A DNA stretch of 7,404 bases, taken from the NCBI GenBank assembly GCA_031262625.1, contig JAISHJ010000068.1, positions 1 to 7,404 of the forward strand, read 5' to 3'. The stretch is from Ruminococcus sp. GTDB taxonomy: Bacteria; Bacillota; Clostridia; Oscillospirales; Ruminococcaceae. Within the stretch, counting starts at the first letter, position 1. Each line of letters starts with the position of its first letter. The notes under the pieces were generated by a model. The model saw only the letters and a program-made list of their open reading frames with translations. It did not search any database and was not told where the DNA came from. A program made the position numbers and the translations under genes. Below, in pieces: positions 1 to 5,850 of the stretch.

Positions 1-1
1 T

Positions 2-193
2 GCCGAAAAGCAAGTCAGACAAAAATATGACGAATCGCTCAAAAATCTCAAAGAAATCGCGAAAGTTTGTGATGAGATTTATGTGTTTGATAACACCGAA
101 GTCTTTAAGCTTATTGCAAGACTTAAAAAAGGCATGATCACTTACCGCAATGACAGCGGTTATAAGTGGTTTCAGAAAATCTTTCCGAAATAA
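2..193 (+). CDS. C-terminal fragment of a zeta-toxin-like / predicted ABC-type ATPase family protein (partial, 5' end outside window)
   Basis: An open frame enters from the left edge and ends at TAA 191-193, giving the last 63 residues of a protein whose start is outside the window. The fragment contains a 'QKYDESL' segment followed about 12 residues later by 'CDEIYVFDNT', then 'FKLIARLKKG'. From memory, this order (R/K-Y-x-x-SL, then D-x-x-Y-x-F/Y-DN, then a short 'L-I-A-x-x-x-x-G' strand) is typical of the C-terminus of COG4185-type zeta-toxin-like P-loop kinases. The Walker A motif and catalytic residues would lie upstream and cannot be checked. Such proteins may be toxins or stand-alone small-molecule kinases, and no antitoxin gene is visible here. 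The gene converges on the GH94 gene and ends 7 nt before a strong hairpin. The family call is moderate and the function is unproven. Confidence 0.55.
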   Translation, partial: AEKQVRQKYDESLKNLKEIAKVCDEIYVFDNTEVFKLIARLKKGMITYRNDSGYKWFQKIFPK

Positions 194-200
194 AAAACAT

Positions 201-224
201 CGGCAGGCGTTTTACCGCCTGCCG
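201..224. terminator. Bidirectional intrinsic terminator between convergent genes
   Basis: The arms CGGCAGGCG (201-209) and CGCCTGCCG (216-224) form a perfect 9-bp GC-rich stem with a 6-nt loop. On the + strand it is followed by the T-rich TTTAATTTA. On the - strand it is followed by ATGTTTTTTATTTC, a better U-tract. It lies 7 nt after the stop of the upstream + gene and 13 nt beyond the stop of the convergent GH94 gene, so it can serve both transcripts. Confidence 0.85.
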
Positions 225-237
225 GTTTAATTTAGAC

Positions 238-2637
238 TTAGAATACCATTTCTACGGTATTAACATCGAGAAGTTTATCTGCGGGGATATAAAGCCCTTC
301 GAGTTTTTCTCCGTTTAGAGTAATTGTGGAAGCAGCGTCTGCGCCGGGTTTAGCGTTGGGGTTTTTGAATATGATATTTAGAGTTTTGCCGCGGAAGATT
401 TTTTCTGCGGTATATTCTTTCCAGTCGGAGGGAACGGCGGGGGAGAGGGTAAGACCGTGAGCGTCGGGACGGAAGCCTAAGATACCTTCTACACAGCCTA
501 CCATGACGGTGGAAGCGGTGCCGGTGAGCCAGTGCACGTGGGAGCGTCCTGCGTAGGGACTGCGGGTCGATTCGGTGAATTGTCCGTGGGTGTAGGGCTC
601 GATTACGCGAATTTCTGCGCGGTCGTTGAGAGCGGCAGGGGAACTTTCGAGGAAGTATTCAAAGGCTCTGTCGCCGTGTCCTAAGAGGGATTCTGCGAGG
701 ATAGCCCAACCTTGAGATTGTGAGAATATACCGCCGTTTTCTTTTGTATCGGGGTTGAAGATATGCATTAACGCGCCGCCGAAGTAGTGGTTTTCGTAGG
801 GCGGTTCGAGAAGTTTTACGCCGTAGGGGGTATTTAGGATTTTGTGAACACTTTCCATTGCGATTTCGCCGCGTTCTTTTCCTGCAAAGCCGGAGATTAC
901 GGACCATGACTGCGGATTGAGCCACATTGAAGCTTCGGGGTCGTTGCGGTTGCCGACTTCTACGCCGTCTTCGCGGATTCCTCTGATGTAGCGGTCCTCG
1001 TTCCAACAGTTATTGAGCGCATCTGAAAGCGGTCCTGTTACCTTGTCGAGGTACTCAATGTAGGTTTTATCCTTCTTTAGTTCTGCATATTCGCGGATGA
1101 TTTCAAATGCGTAGTAAAGCTGGAACGCAACGAATGTCGATTCGCCCTTCTTCCCGAGACGTAAGCAGTCGTTCCAGTCAGCATGAAGCCCTGCCGGCAT
1201 ATTGTGTACGCCCAGTCTCTCCATAGAGAATTTAATTGCACGCTTTAAGTGGTCGTAAACGGTATCTTCTCCGCCGTTTGCGTAGACAATCTTTTCGTCA
1301 AGGAAAGCTACATTCCCTGTCTCGCCGATATATTTTCTTACTGTCGGGAAGAGCCACAGCGCATCATCTGCTCTGTATGAAGGGTGGTCGGTTTCCTTAA
1401 CGTATGAAGCATCGTCGGGAGTGTCCTCATGCCCTGCGTTGTGGGTAAATTTAACGAGAGGAAGTCCTCCGCCGTTGTCAACCTGCGCAGAAATCATGAA
1501 GCGGATTTTGTCCGCCGCAAGTTCCGGGTCAAGGTGAATAATGCCCTGAATATCCTGAACGGTGTCGCGATAGCCGTAACCGTTTCTTTCTCCGCAGTAA
1601 ACGAGTGAAGCCGCTCTCGACCATGTAAAGGTAATGAAGCACTGATAGGCGTTCCATACGTTAATCATGTTGTTGAAAGCTTCGTTCGGAGTAGAAACGG
1701 AAAGGTTTTTAAGCTTCGCGTGCCAGTATTTTTTAAGAGCTTCTACTTCTGTATCAACGATAGAAGCATCCTCATATTTAGCGATAATTTCGTTTGCCTT
1801 TGCGTTATCCTTCTGCCCTAAAACGTAAGTTATAGCTGTAGTTTCGCCGGGCTTTAGAGTAATTTTCGTAGAAAGCGCGCCGCAGGAATTGCCGTTATAG
1901 TTAAAAGTGCCGTCAAGTTCGCCCTTTTCAACACCTATCGGGTTTTCGTAGCCGCGATAAGCACCGATAAAGTTATCGAGAGAGCCGCAGAAGCTGGAAG
2001 CTTTTGCTCCTGCTATACCGAAGAAGCGTTCCCGATGGTTAGAGCCGGTCTCGTCCTTGCCGCTGTTTTCGTTGATATGCTGTAGGATTTTATTTCCTTC
2101 AAAGCTTGTCCTTGTGATAAACTGTGTGTATTGAAGGTTAATTTGGTCCTGTTTATAGTTATTATCGGAAGTAAACTCTATAAAACCGGTTACAGTTAAG
2201 TTTCTTTCCTTATCGGAAGCGTTCGTAATCTTAATTCGGCGTATTTCGTAATCCGCGCCGAGCGGAACGTAATAAACGGTCTCTGTCTTTATCCCCGAAT
2301 AGTCGGAGGTTATAACGGTGTAAGCAGTACCGTGACGACATTCCGACTTGTATTTATCGAGCGGCTTTCCTACAGGCTGCCATGAAGCAGACCAGAAGTC
2401 CGCAGAATCGGCGTCTTTAAGGTAGATGTATCTCCCGGGGAGAGCTATTGCCGTGTTGAAGCGATAACGGACGTGACGTCCGTTCGCGCCGGATTTAACG
2501 AAGCTGTAGCCTGCCGCGTTATTGCTGATAATTGCGCCGTATTCCGGCGATCCGAGGTAATTCGACCAAGGCGCAGGAGTATCGGGTCTGTCAACCACAT
2601 ATTCTTTATTTTCAAGATCAAAGTGTCCGTATTGCAT
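238..2637 (-). CDS. GH94 family disaccharide phosphorylase (cellobiose phosphorylase-like; exact substrate uncertain)
   Basis: This is a full-length 799-residue GH94 enzyme; known cellobiose and chitobiose phosphorylases are about 800. The family cleaves a beta-linked disaccharide with inorganic phosphate to sugar-1-phosphate plus free sugar, in the cytoplasm; no signal peptide is visible. The N-terminus has the family signatures 'RPDTPAPW' (17-24), 'NYLGS' (26-30) and 'SASWQPVGKPLD' (83-94). The catalytic (alpha/alpha)6 core carries 'WSR' (R341), 'GYRD' (R357, D358), 'ADWNDC' with the expected general acid D490, and 'WLTGTA' (703-708), whose T705-G706 match the phosphate-binding Thr-Gly. The phosphate-binding His of characterised members ('IFxH') is replaced by Q640. 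Start: ATG 2637 follows GGGAGG (2647-2652) at 9-nt spacing. It is divergent from the surface-protein gene and ends at the shared terminator. Family assignment is very secure. Specificity (cellobiose, cellobionate, chitobiose or another disaccharide) cannot be read from the sequence. Confidence 0.95.
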   Translation of the reverse strand: MQYGHFDLENKEYVVDRPDTPAPWSNYLGSPEYGAIISNNAAGYSFVKSGANGRHVRYRFNTAIALPGRYIYLKDADSADFWSASWQPVGKPLDKYKSECRHGTAYTVITSDYSGIKTETVYYVPLGADYEIRRIKITNASDKERNLTVTGFIEFTSDNNYKQDQINLQYTQFITRTSFEGNKILQHINENSGKDETGSNHRERFFGIAGAKASSFCGSLDNFIGAYRGYENPIGVEKGELDGTFNYNGNSCGALSTKITLKPGETTAITYVLGQKDNAKANEIIAKYEDASIVDTEVEALKKYWHAKLKNLSVSTPNEAFNNMINVWNAYQCFITFTWSRAASLVYCGERNGYGYRDTVQDIQGIIHLDPELAADKIRFMISAQVDNGGGLPLVKFTHNAGHEDTPDDASYVKETDHPSYRADDALWLFPTVRKYIGETGNVAFLDEKIVYANGGEDTVYDHLKRAIKFSMERLGVHNMPAGLHADWNDCLRLGKKGESTFVAFQLYYAFEIIREYAELKKDKTYIEYLDKVTGPLSDALNNCWNEDRYIRGIREDGVEVGNRNDPEASMWLNPQSWSVISGFAGKERGEIAMESVHKILNTPYGVKLLEPPYENHYFGGALMHIFNPDTKENGGIFSQSQGWAILAESLLGHGDRAFEYFLESSPAALNDRAEIRVIEPYTHGQFTESTRSPYAGRSHVHWLTGTASTVMVGCVEGILGFRPDAHGLTLSPAVPSDWKEYTAEKIFRGKTLNIIFKNPNAKPGADAASTITLNGEKLEGLYIPADKLLDVNTVEMVF

Positions 2638-2684
2638 ATTGCTTTTCCTCCCGTTAACAGGTGAGTTTTTTTAATCTATCTATT

Positions 2685-2713
2685 ATTCTATCATAATATT
2701 ACCATAAGTACAA
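2685..2713 (-). promoter_or_regulatory. Candidate extended -10 sigma-A promoter of the GH94 gene
   Basis: Read on the - strand, TTGTAC (2713-2708) is followed after 17 nt by TAGAAT (2690-2685), which matches the -10 consensus at 5 of 6 positions. TG stands one base before the -10 (2693-2692), the extended -10 arrangement, and would compensate for the weak -35. The predicted start near 2678 gives a leader of about 40 nt before the ATG at 2637. The position and elements are seen directly; activity is inferred. Confidence 0.6.
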
Positions 2714-2727
2714 GTATTATTTTTACT

Positions 2728-2741
2728 GTTAATCGTTTTCA
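2728..2741 (-). promoter_or_regulatory. Candidate LacI/CcpA-type (cre-like) operator upstream of the GH94 promoter
   Basis: On the - strand the sequence TGAAAACGATTAAC fits the loose cre consensus TGWAANCGNTNWCA at 12 of 14 positions, with a central CG as LacI-family operators require. It lies about 14 bp upstream of the putative -35 of the GH94 gene. Carbon-catabolite or sugar-specific control would make sense for a disaccharide phosphorylase. The surrounding DNA is AT-rich and the match is imperfect, so this is only a candidate. Confidence 0.3.
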
Positions 2742-2829
2742 TTTGTAAATATATTTTTAACATTTATCTTTGTAATAAATTAGGCGAACTAAGTTTACAC
2801 AATATAAACAATTTATACGACAATTGTAC

Positions 2830-2858
2830 TTGACTTTTCCGCGAATATAGCTTATAAT
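2830..2858 (+). promoter_or_regulatory. Sigma-A promoter of the surface-protein gene
   Basis: TTGACT (2830-2835) and TATAAT (2853-2858) are separated by exactly 17 nt, a near-perfect housekeeping promoter. Transcription would begin near 2865 and leave a leader of about 58 nt before the ATG at 2923. It faces away from the GH94 promoter in the shared 285-bp intergenic region. Confidence 0.85.
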
Positions 2859-2922
2859 TATTAGGGCATAATATCCATGACGTTACAGCGAAGTTTCCCC
2901 TCTGATGAAAAAGGAGATTTTA

Positions 2923-3663
2923 ATGAAAAAAACTGTCCGAAGGTTTTTATCGGTGATTTTTACCGCACTCCTTGCTATAGGCTGTTTTGCGCTTTCTGTC
3001 AGCGCATCTGAAACTGCCGCCTTCGCTTTTGATAATGATACGGGCGCTTCTCTTTGGAAGATTGATAATACCGAACTTGCCGCTTCAAACGGCTTCGGCT
3101 TTGATATAACCGACACCGAAAGTTATGACGGCGCAGGTTCGCTTGCGGTTTTTGAGAGTTTAACGGGCGAAATTGACCCTGCTCTTGTCGGCGGAGCTTA
3201 CATAACCGCTTCCGACATAGGGCTTACAGACTTTGCCGGCTGTACAATCACAGCACAGATTTTCCCCTCCGCCGTTGCCGCGGCGCAGGGCGCACAATTT
3301 GTTCTCTATACCGACGGTATGATATACCTTCCTCTCATGCAGACCGAATTAACGCCGAACGAGTGGAACAGCGTTTCTCTGATTATCCCCGATAACTGTA
3401 AAAACACCCGTCTCGGCTTCTTAGCGCCCATCTACACAACATTCGCCGGCGATGCTTTTTACCTTGACGAGATAACAATAACCCTCCCGGACGGCAGCAC
3501 AGTCCCCAACGTCGGCGACTACGTTCCTCCTGCCGAAAACGCCGAATCGGGCATAAGCGACGGTCTCGCCGCCCTGATATACACCCTCTTAGCACTTTTA
3601 GCTATCGCTGTAGTAGGCGTAGTAATCTTAGCCATCTACAAACGCTCAAAGCGCTACAGATAA
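2923..3663 (+). CDS. Secreted, C-terminally membrane-anchored protein with a beta-sandwich/CBM-like ectodomain (function unknown)
   Basis: The product is 246 residues. Residues 1-28 are a classic signal peptide (basic MKKTVRR, hydrophobic core, likely cleavage at VSA|SE). Residues about 33-192 form the ectodomain, with the pattern 'YDGAGSLAV' (68-76), 'NEWNSVSLIIPD' (146-157) and 'DAFYLDEITI' (177-186). That pattern recalls jelly-roll carbohydrate-binding modules, where the last strand carries 'F/YxDEI'. Residues about 214-238 are a single membrane span followed by the basic tail KRSKRYR, so the domain should face outside, tethered at its C-terminus. No catalytic motif or LPxTG signal is seen. 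Start: an in-frame ATG at 2905 exists, but AAGGAG (2911-2916) lies 6 nt before ATG 2923, so the shorter form is chosen. It is divergent from the GH94 gene, so glycan binding is possible but inferred. I do not recognise a named family. Confidence 0.8.
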   Translation: MKKTVRRFLSVIFTALLAIGCFALSVSASETAAFAFDNDTGASLWKIDNTELAASNGFGFDITDTESYDGAGSLAVFESLTGEIDPALVGGAYITASDIGLTDFAGCTITAQIFPSAVAAAQGAQFVLYTDGMIYLPLMQTELTPNEWNSVSLIIPDNCKNTRLGFLAPIYTTFAGDAFYLDEITITLPDGSTVPNVGDYVPPAENAESGISDGLAALIYTLLALLAIAVVGVVILAIYKRSKRYR

Positions 3664-3689
3664 AGTCCGGCATCATCCTCGGCAAGTGC

Positions 3690-3783
3690 GGCACGTGCGG
3701 CGAGTATGGTAGGCACGGCGCGTGTGGTAGGCACGGCGCGTGTGGTAGGTACGGCAAGTATGGTAGGTACAGCGCGGCTGTAA
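3690..3783 (+). repeat. GC-rich 18-bp minisatellite (tandem repeat) in the intergenic region
   Basis: The unit GGCACGGCGCGTGTGGTA occurs twice perfectly (3712-3729 and 3730-3747). It is followed by two diverged copies, 3748-3765 (GGTACGGCAAGTATGGTA) and 3766-3783 (GGTACAGCGCGGCTGTAA), and preceded by a partial, slipped copy from about 3690. Further GGCAAGTGCGGC-like fragments flank it (3681-3692 and 3796-3807). The unit is a multiple of three and stays open in the frame of the upstream gene after its TAA, but no support for translation is visible. It is probably a slippage-prone spacer between two genes. Confidence 0.85.
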
Positions 3784-3821
3784 CAAACGCGGCGCGGCAA
3801 GTGCGGCGATTTCCGTTATTT

Positions 3822-3830
3822 TGATATAAA
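3822..3830 (+). promoter_or_regulatory. Possible extended -10 element ahead of the five-TM protein gene
   Basis: TGATATAAA fits the extended -10 form TGnTATAAT with one mismatch. No recognisable -35 exists 16-18 nt upstream, because that DNA is GC-rich repeat. A start near 3837 would place the 3845-3866 hairpin inside the leader. It is weak evidence. Confidence 0.3.
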
Positions 3831-3844
3831 ACTATTCCCTCGTT

Positions 3845-3866
3845 ATCCCCTAAGCGTTTAGGGGAT
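3845..3866 (+). terminator. Hairpin between surface-protein and five-TM protein genes (terminator or leader structure)
   Basis: ATCCCCTAA (3845-3853) pairs perfectly with TTAGGGGAT (3858-3866) around a GCGT loop, followed by TTCGTATTTA. It may terminate the upstream transcript. It also lies only 17 nt before the next ATG (3884), so if transcription starts upstream it would sit in that gene's leader, close to the ribosome binding site. Both readings fit. Confidence 0.55.
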
Positions 3867-3883
3867 TTCGTATTTAGGTGTTT

Positions 3884-4816
3884 ATGGAAAAGTTTCAGAG
3901 ACTGATAAGGAACAAGTGGTTTAAGCTCGGCGTTAGTCTTTTCGGGCTTCTTTATACGTGGTTTTTGTGTTATGCTTGCTACATGGTCTTTTTCTACGAT
4001 ATAAGCTACTCCAATCGGGTAATGTTCGCCGTTCTCTACGTTATTTTCACTGTCTTCACCGGCTTTATAATCTACTACACGCGAAAAAGCCCCATAACGC
4101 GTATCCTTTCCCTCGTAAATGTAGTGCTTTTGTTGCCTATACTCCTCCTCGACTGGGGCAACCTCCCGCTTATCATTCCCGCCGCGCTCATCTGTTTTTT
4201 CGGCTTCTTCACAAGCGGCATAAACCCCACCGCGAAAACCGTTTGGGGGACGATATTCCTGCTTTTATATATTGTCGGCAGCGTTATTTTCTACTTCGTA
4301 TGGTACGTTTTCCGAACCACCACCGAGGACACTATTATCGGTACCGAAACTTCTCCCTCCGGCAATTTTTCATACTATATTTTGGATATTAAGAATAACT
4401 CCACCGGGAAACTTGACGTTTACATGATTCCCACAAGCCTTAACGACACAGCTTTCGGCTGTATCGAACTCGATACTACTCTTAAAAAGCGCGTGAAACA
4501 AGCCGTAAAGCCCGCCACTGCCGACTGTGAATGGATAGACGGCAACCTCTACATCAACGGTGAACTCTATTTTTCCGAAGCGAAGTACTACCAAGACGAC
4601 GAGTACATCTTGGATGACGGCACATGGACCTACACATATTTTGAAATTGAATATCCCATTAATACTTTAATCGAACAAGTTACCGACATAGCCGGAAAAG
4701 CAGTTGACAAGCTTAAAGAATCGACAGCAGAAACGTCTGCAGCAGATACGTCTGCAGAAACGTCTGCAGCAGAAACGTCTGCCGATGAAACTGCTGCCGA
4801 TGATGAGCCTGTATAA
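3884..4816 (+). CDS. Five-TM membrane protein with an extracytoplasmic C-terminal domain and Ala/Glu/Thr/Ser repeat tail (hypothetical)
   Basis: The product is 310 residues. Hydrophobic segments at about 15-38, 45-65, 72-90, 94-110 and 120-144 give five spans. Basic residues at the N-terminus and in the 'YYTRKSPITR' loop (64-73) put the N-terminus inside and the C-terminal part outside. Residues about 150-235 form a small domain with 'SPSG' (157-160), a long variable middle, 'CEWIDGNLYINGE' (215-227) and a Tyr/Asp-rich stretch. From memory, the 'SPxG ... W-x-D ... L-x-I-NG' pattern resembles DUF5412-like small Gram-positive proteins, a weak match. Residues 280-310 are an acidic, Ser/Thr-rich disordered tail encoded by tandem repeats. 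Start: ATG 3884 is preferred over GTG 3878 because AGGTG (3876-3880) can act as its ribosome binding site, although the spacing is tight. It lies 250 bp upstream of the two-component genes on the same strand. Function is not recognised. Confidence 0.75.
   Translation: MEKFQRLIRNKWFKLGVSLFGLLYTWFLCYACYMVFFYDISYSNRVMFAVLYVIFTVFTGFIIYYTRKSPITRILSLVNVVLLLPILLLDWGNLPLIIPAALICFFGFFTSGINPTAKTVWGTIFLLLYIVGSVIFYFVWYVFRTTTEDTIIGTETSPSGNFSYYILDIKNNSTGKLDVYMIPTSLNDTAFGCIELDTTLKKRVKQAVKPATADCEWIDGNLYINGELYFSEAKYYQDDEYILDDGTWTYTYFEIEYPINTLIEQVTDIAGKAVDKLKESTAETSAADTSAETSAAETSADETAADDEPV
4727..4780 (+). repeat. 27-bp tandem duplication encoding the acidic Ser/Thr tail
   Basis: Bases 4727-4753 and 4754-4780 are a direct tandem repeat of 27 bp differing at one base (4747 T against 4774 A). 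Each unit is itself built of two GCAGAAACGTCT-like 12-mers joined by GCA. The repeat stays in frame and encodes A-E/D-T-S blocks at the C-terminus of the five-TM protein; a further diverged block follows at 4781-4792. Confidence 0.9.
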
Positions 4817-4868
4817 TTACCGCTTTTTATACAATATTAAGTAAAATAATAAATTTTTAATTATCATA

Positions 4869-4906
4869 TTGTTAACCGCAGACGTAATTTTTGTTAAATT
4901 TACAAA
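4869..4906 (+). promoter_or_regulatory. Candidate regulator-binding site upstream of the two-component operon
   Basis: TTGTTAA occurs at 4869-4875 and again at 4891-4897, exactly 22 bp apart, two helical turns. The second copy is part of the near-perfect 17-bp palindrome TTTGTTAAATTTACAAA (4890-4906, one mismatched pair). OmpR/PhoB-family regulators bind direct repeats on one helix face, and the site lies about 50-60 bp upstream of a -10 that lacks a good -35. Autoregulation by the downstream regulator is therefore plausible. AT-rich background weakens the case. Confidence 0.3.
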
Positions 4907-4957
4907 CAAGACATAGTCCGTTCACACAATATCAATGAAATCCGGCGGTGAAGATAT

Positions 4958-4968
4958 TATAATATAAT
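4958..4968 (+). promoter_or_regulatory. Likely -10 region of the response-regulator promoter (two overlapping TATAAT boxes)
   Basis: Two perfect TATAAT hexamers overlap at 4958-4963 and 4963-4968. No TTGACA-like -35 lies 16-18 nt upstream (the DNA there reads ATGAAATCCGG), which is what one expects of an activator-dependent promoter. The leader to ATG 5067 would be about 90-100 nt. Confidence 0.5.
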
Positions 4969-5009
4969 GTGTACATAATCATTAATAATTTGTAAAATTT
5001 TTAATAATA

Positions 5010-5048
5010 GCGGAACTTATTCCCGCGGGAACTCATTCCCTATTCCGC
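5010..5048 (+). promoter_or_regulatory. Structured leader just before the response-regulator ribosome binding site
   Basis: GCGGAA (5010-5015) can pair with TTCCGC (5043-5048). Between them lie the perfect 12-bp palindrome TTCCCGCGGGAA (5020-5031) and the alternative hairpin GGGAA-CTCA-TTCCC (5027-5040). These structures are mutually exclusive in part and end 5 nt before the GGAGG at 5054-5058. It could be a DNA operator or an RNA element that tunes translation; no known riboswitch is recognised. Confidence 0.4.
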
Positions 5049-5066
5049 GCCTCGGAGGTTACGTTT

Positions 5067-5768
5067 ATGTCTCTCGGTAAAGTATTAGTCGTCGATGACG
5101 ACAATAATATATGCGAACTCCTCAAGCTCTATCTCGAAAAAGAGGGTTATAACGTCATCGTCTCCCACACCGGCGACCACGCTATCGTCAGCTTTAACCA
5201 CCTCAAACCCGATATAGTTCTCCTCGATATCATGCTCCCCGAACTCGACGGCTGGCAAGTATGCCGCGAAATCCGCAAAAAATCTAACGTCCCCATAATT
5301 ATGATTACCGCAAAATCCGAAACCTTCGACAAAGTCCTCGGTCTCGAACTCGGTGCGGACGATTACATAGTTAAACCTTTCGATACCAAAGAAGTCATTG
5401 CCCGTATCAAGGCTGTCTCCCGCCGTATCCAAAACCAAACCGCCGAGCCCGAAGTCAAGGAAGTTCGCTACGAAAACTTAGTAGTAAACATGACTCGCTA
5501 CGAACTCCGCGTCAACAACAAAGTCCAAGATACACCCCCAAAAGAACTCGAACTCCTCTTCTACCTCGCCTCTAACCCCAACCACGTCTACACACGCGAC
5601 CAACTCCTCGACGAAGTTTGGGGCTTCGAATACTACGGCGACTCCCGCACCATCGACGTTCACATAAAACGTCTCCGCGAAAAACTCGAGGGCGTCTCCA
5701 AAAAATGGTCCCTAAAAACCGTCTGGGGCGTAGGCTACAAATTTGAAGCCGAAGAAGAACCTCAATAA
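5067..5768 (+). CDS. OmpR/PhoB-family two-component response regulator
   Basis: The product is 233 residues, the usual length for this family. The receiver domain (about 4-117) shows the acidic pair D10-D11, phosphoacceptor D54 in 'VLLDIMLP', T81 in 'MITAK' and K103 in 'VKPF', all intact. A winged-helix DNA-binding domain (about 133-227) has 'PPKELELLFYLASNPN', the recognition-helix region 'DSRTIDVHIKRLREKL' and the terminal wing 'VWGVGYKF'. It should be phosphorylated by the kinase encoded downstream and then bind direct repeats near target promoters. Start: GGAGG (5054-5058) lies 8 nt before ATG 5067. Codons favour C-ending and GAA/AAA forms throughout. The regulon (phosphate, cell wall, antibiotic stress or another signal) cannot be told from the sequence, so no gene name is given. 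Confidence 0.96.
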   Translation: MSLGKVLVVDDDNNICELLKLYLEKEGYNVIVSHTGDHAIVSFNHLKPDIVLLDIMLPELDGWQVCREIRKKSNVPIIMITAKSETFDKVLGLELGADDYIVKPFDTKEVIARIKAVSRRIQNQTAEPEVKEVRYENLVVNMTRYELRVNNKVQDTPPKELELLFYLASNPNHVYTRDQLLDEVWGFEYYGDSRTIDVHIKRLREKLEGVSKKWSLKTVWGVGYKFEAEEEPQ

Positions 5769-5783
5769 GTTCCGCTGGGGTAC

Positions 5784-5850
5784 GTTGGGGGAGGAGGGGA
5801 GCGGTGACAGTGTGGCGCTGCGCCACACTCCCCTCCCCTCCCCCAAACCC
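5784..5850 (+). terminator. Strong hairpin downstream of the response regulator (possible terminator/attenuator)
   Basis: AGTGTGGCGC (5809-5818) and GCGCCACACT (5820-5829) form a near-perfect inner stem. G-runs at 5787-5801 can pair imperfectly with C-runs at 5830-5844 to extend it. A T-rich stretch (ATTTTTCTTGATTT, 5872-5885) follows only after about 20 more bases, so it is not a canonical intrinsic terminator. It could still reduce read-through into the kinase or protect the regulator mRNA 3' end. Confidence 0.5.

Noticed and set aside
659..1006. Open frames inside the GH94 gene in other frames, such as 659-1006 (-) and 2473-2664 (+).
   Set aside because: Arg-rich or low-information translations fully overlapping an unambiguous enzyme gene; treated as shadows.
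2905..2922. Upstream in-frame ATG (2905) extending the surface protein by six residues.
   Set aside because: The AAGGAG at 2911-2916 is ideally spaced for ATG 2923 and lies inside the longer form; the shorter product starts with a typical basic signal-peptide n-region.
3706..3783. Short ORF of 25 codons starting at ATG 3706 within the minisatellite.
   Set aside because: Purely repeat-derived, with no ribosome binding site; not supported as a gene.
3690..3783. CRISPR-like array.
   Set aside because: Units are directly adjacent with no unique spacers and diverge towards the ends; it is a minisatellite.
4370..4594. Minus-strand ORF inside the five-TM protein gene, and similar minus-strand ORFs in the regulator and kinase.
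   Set aside because: Opposite-strand shadows of well-supported genes, without promoters or ribosome binding sites.
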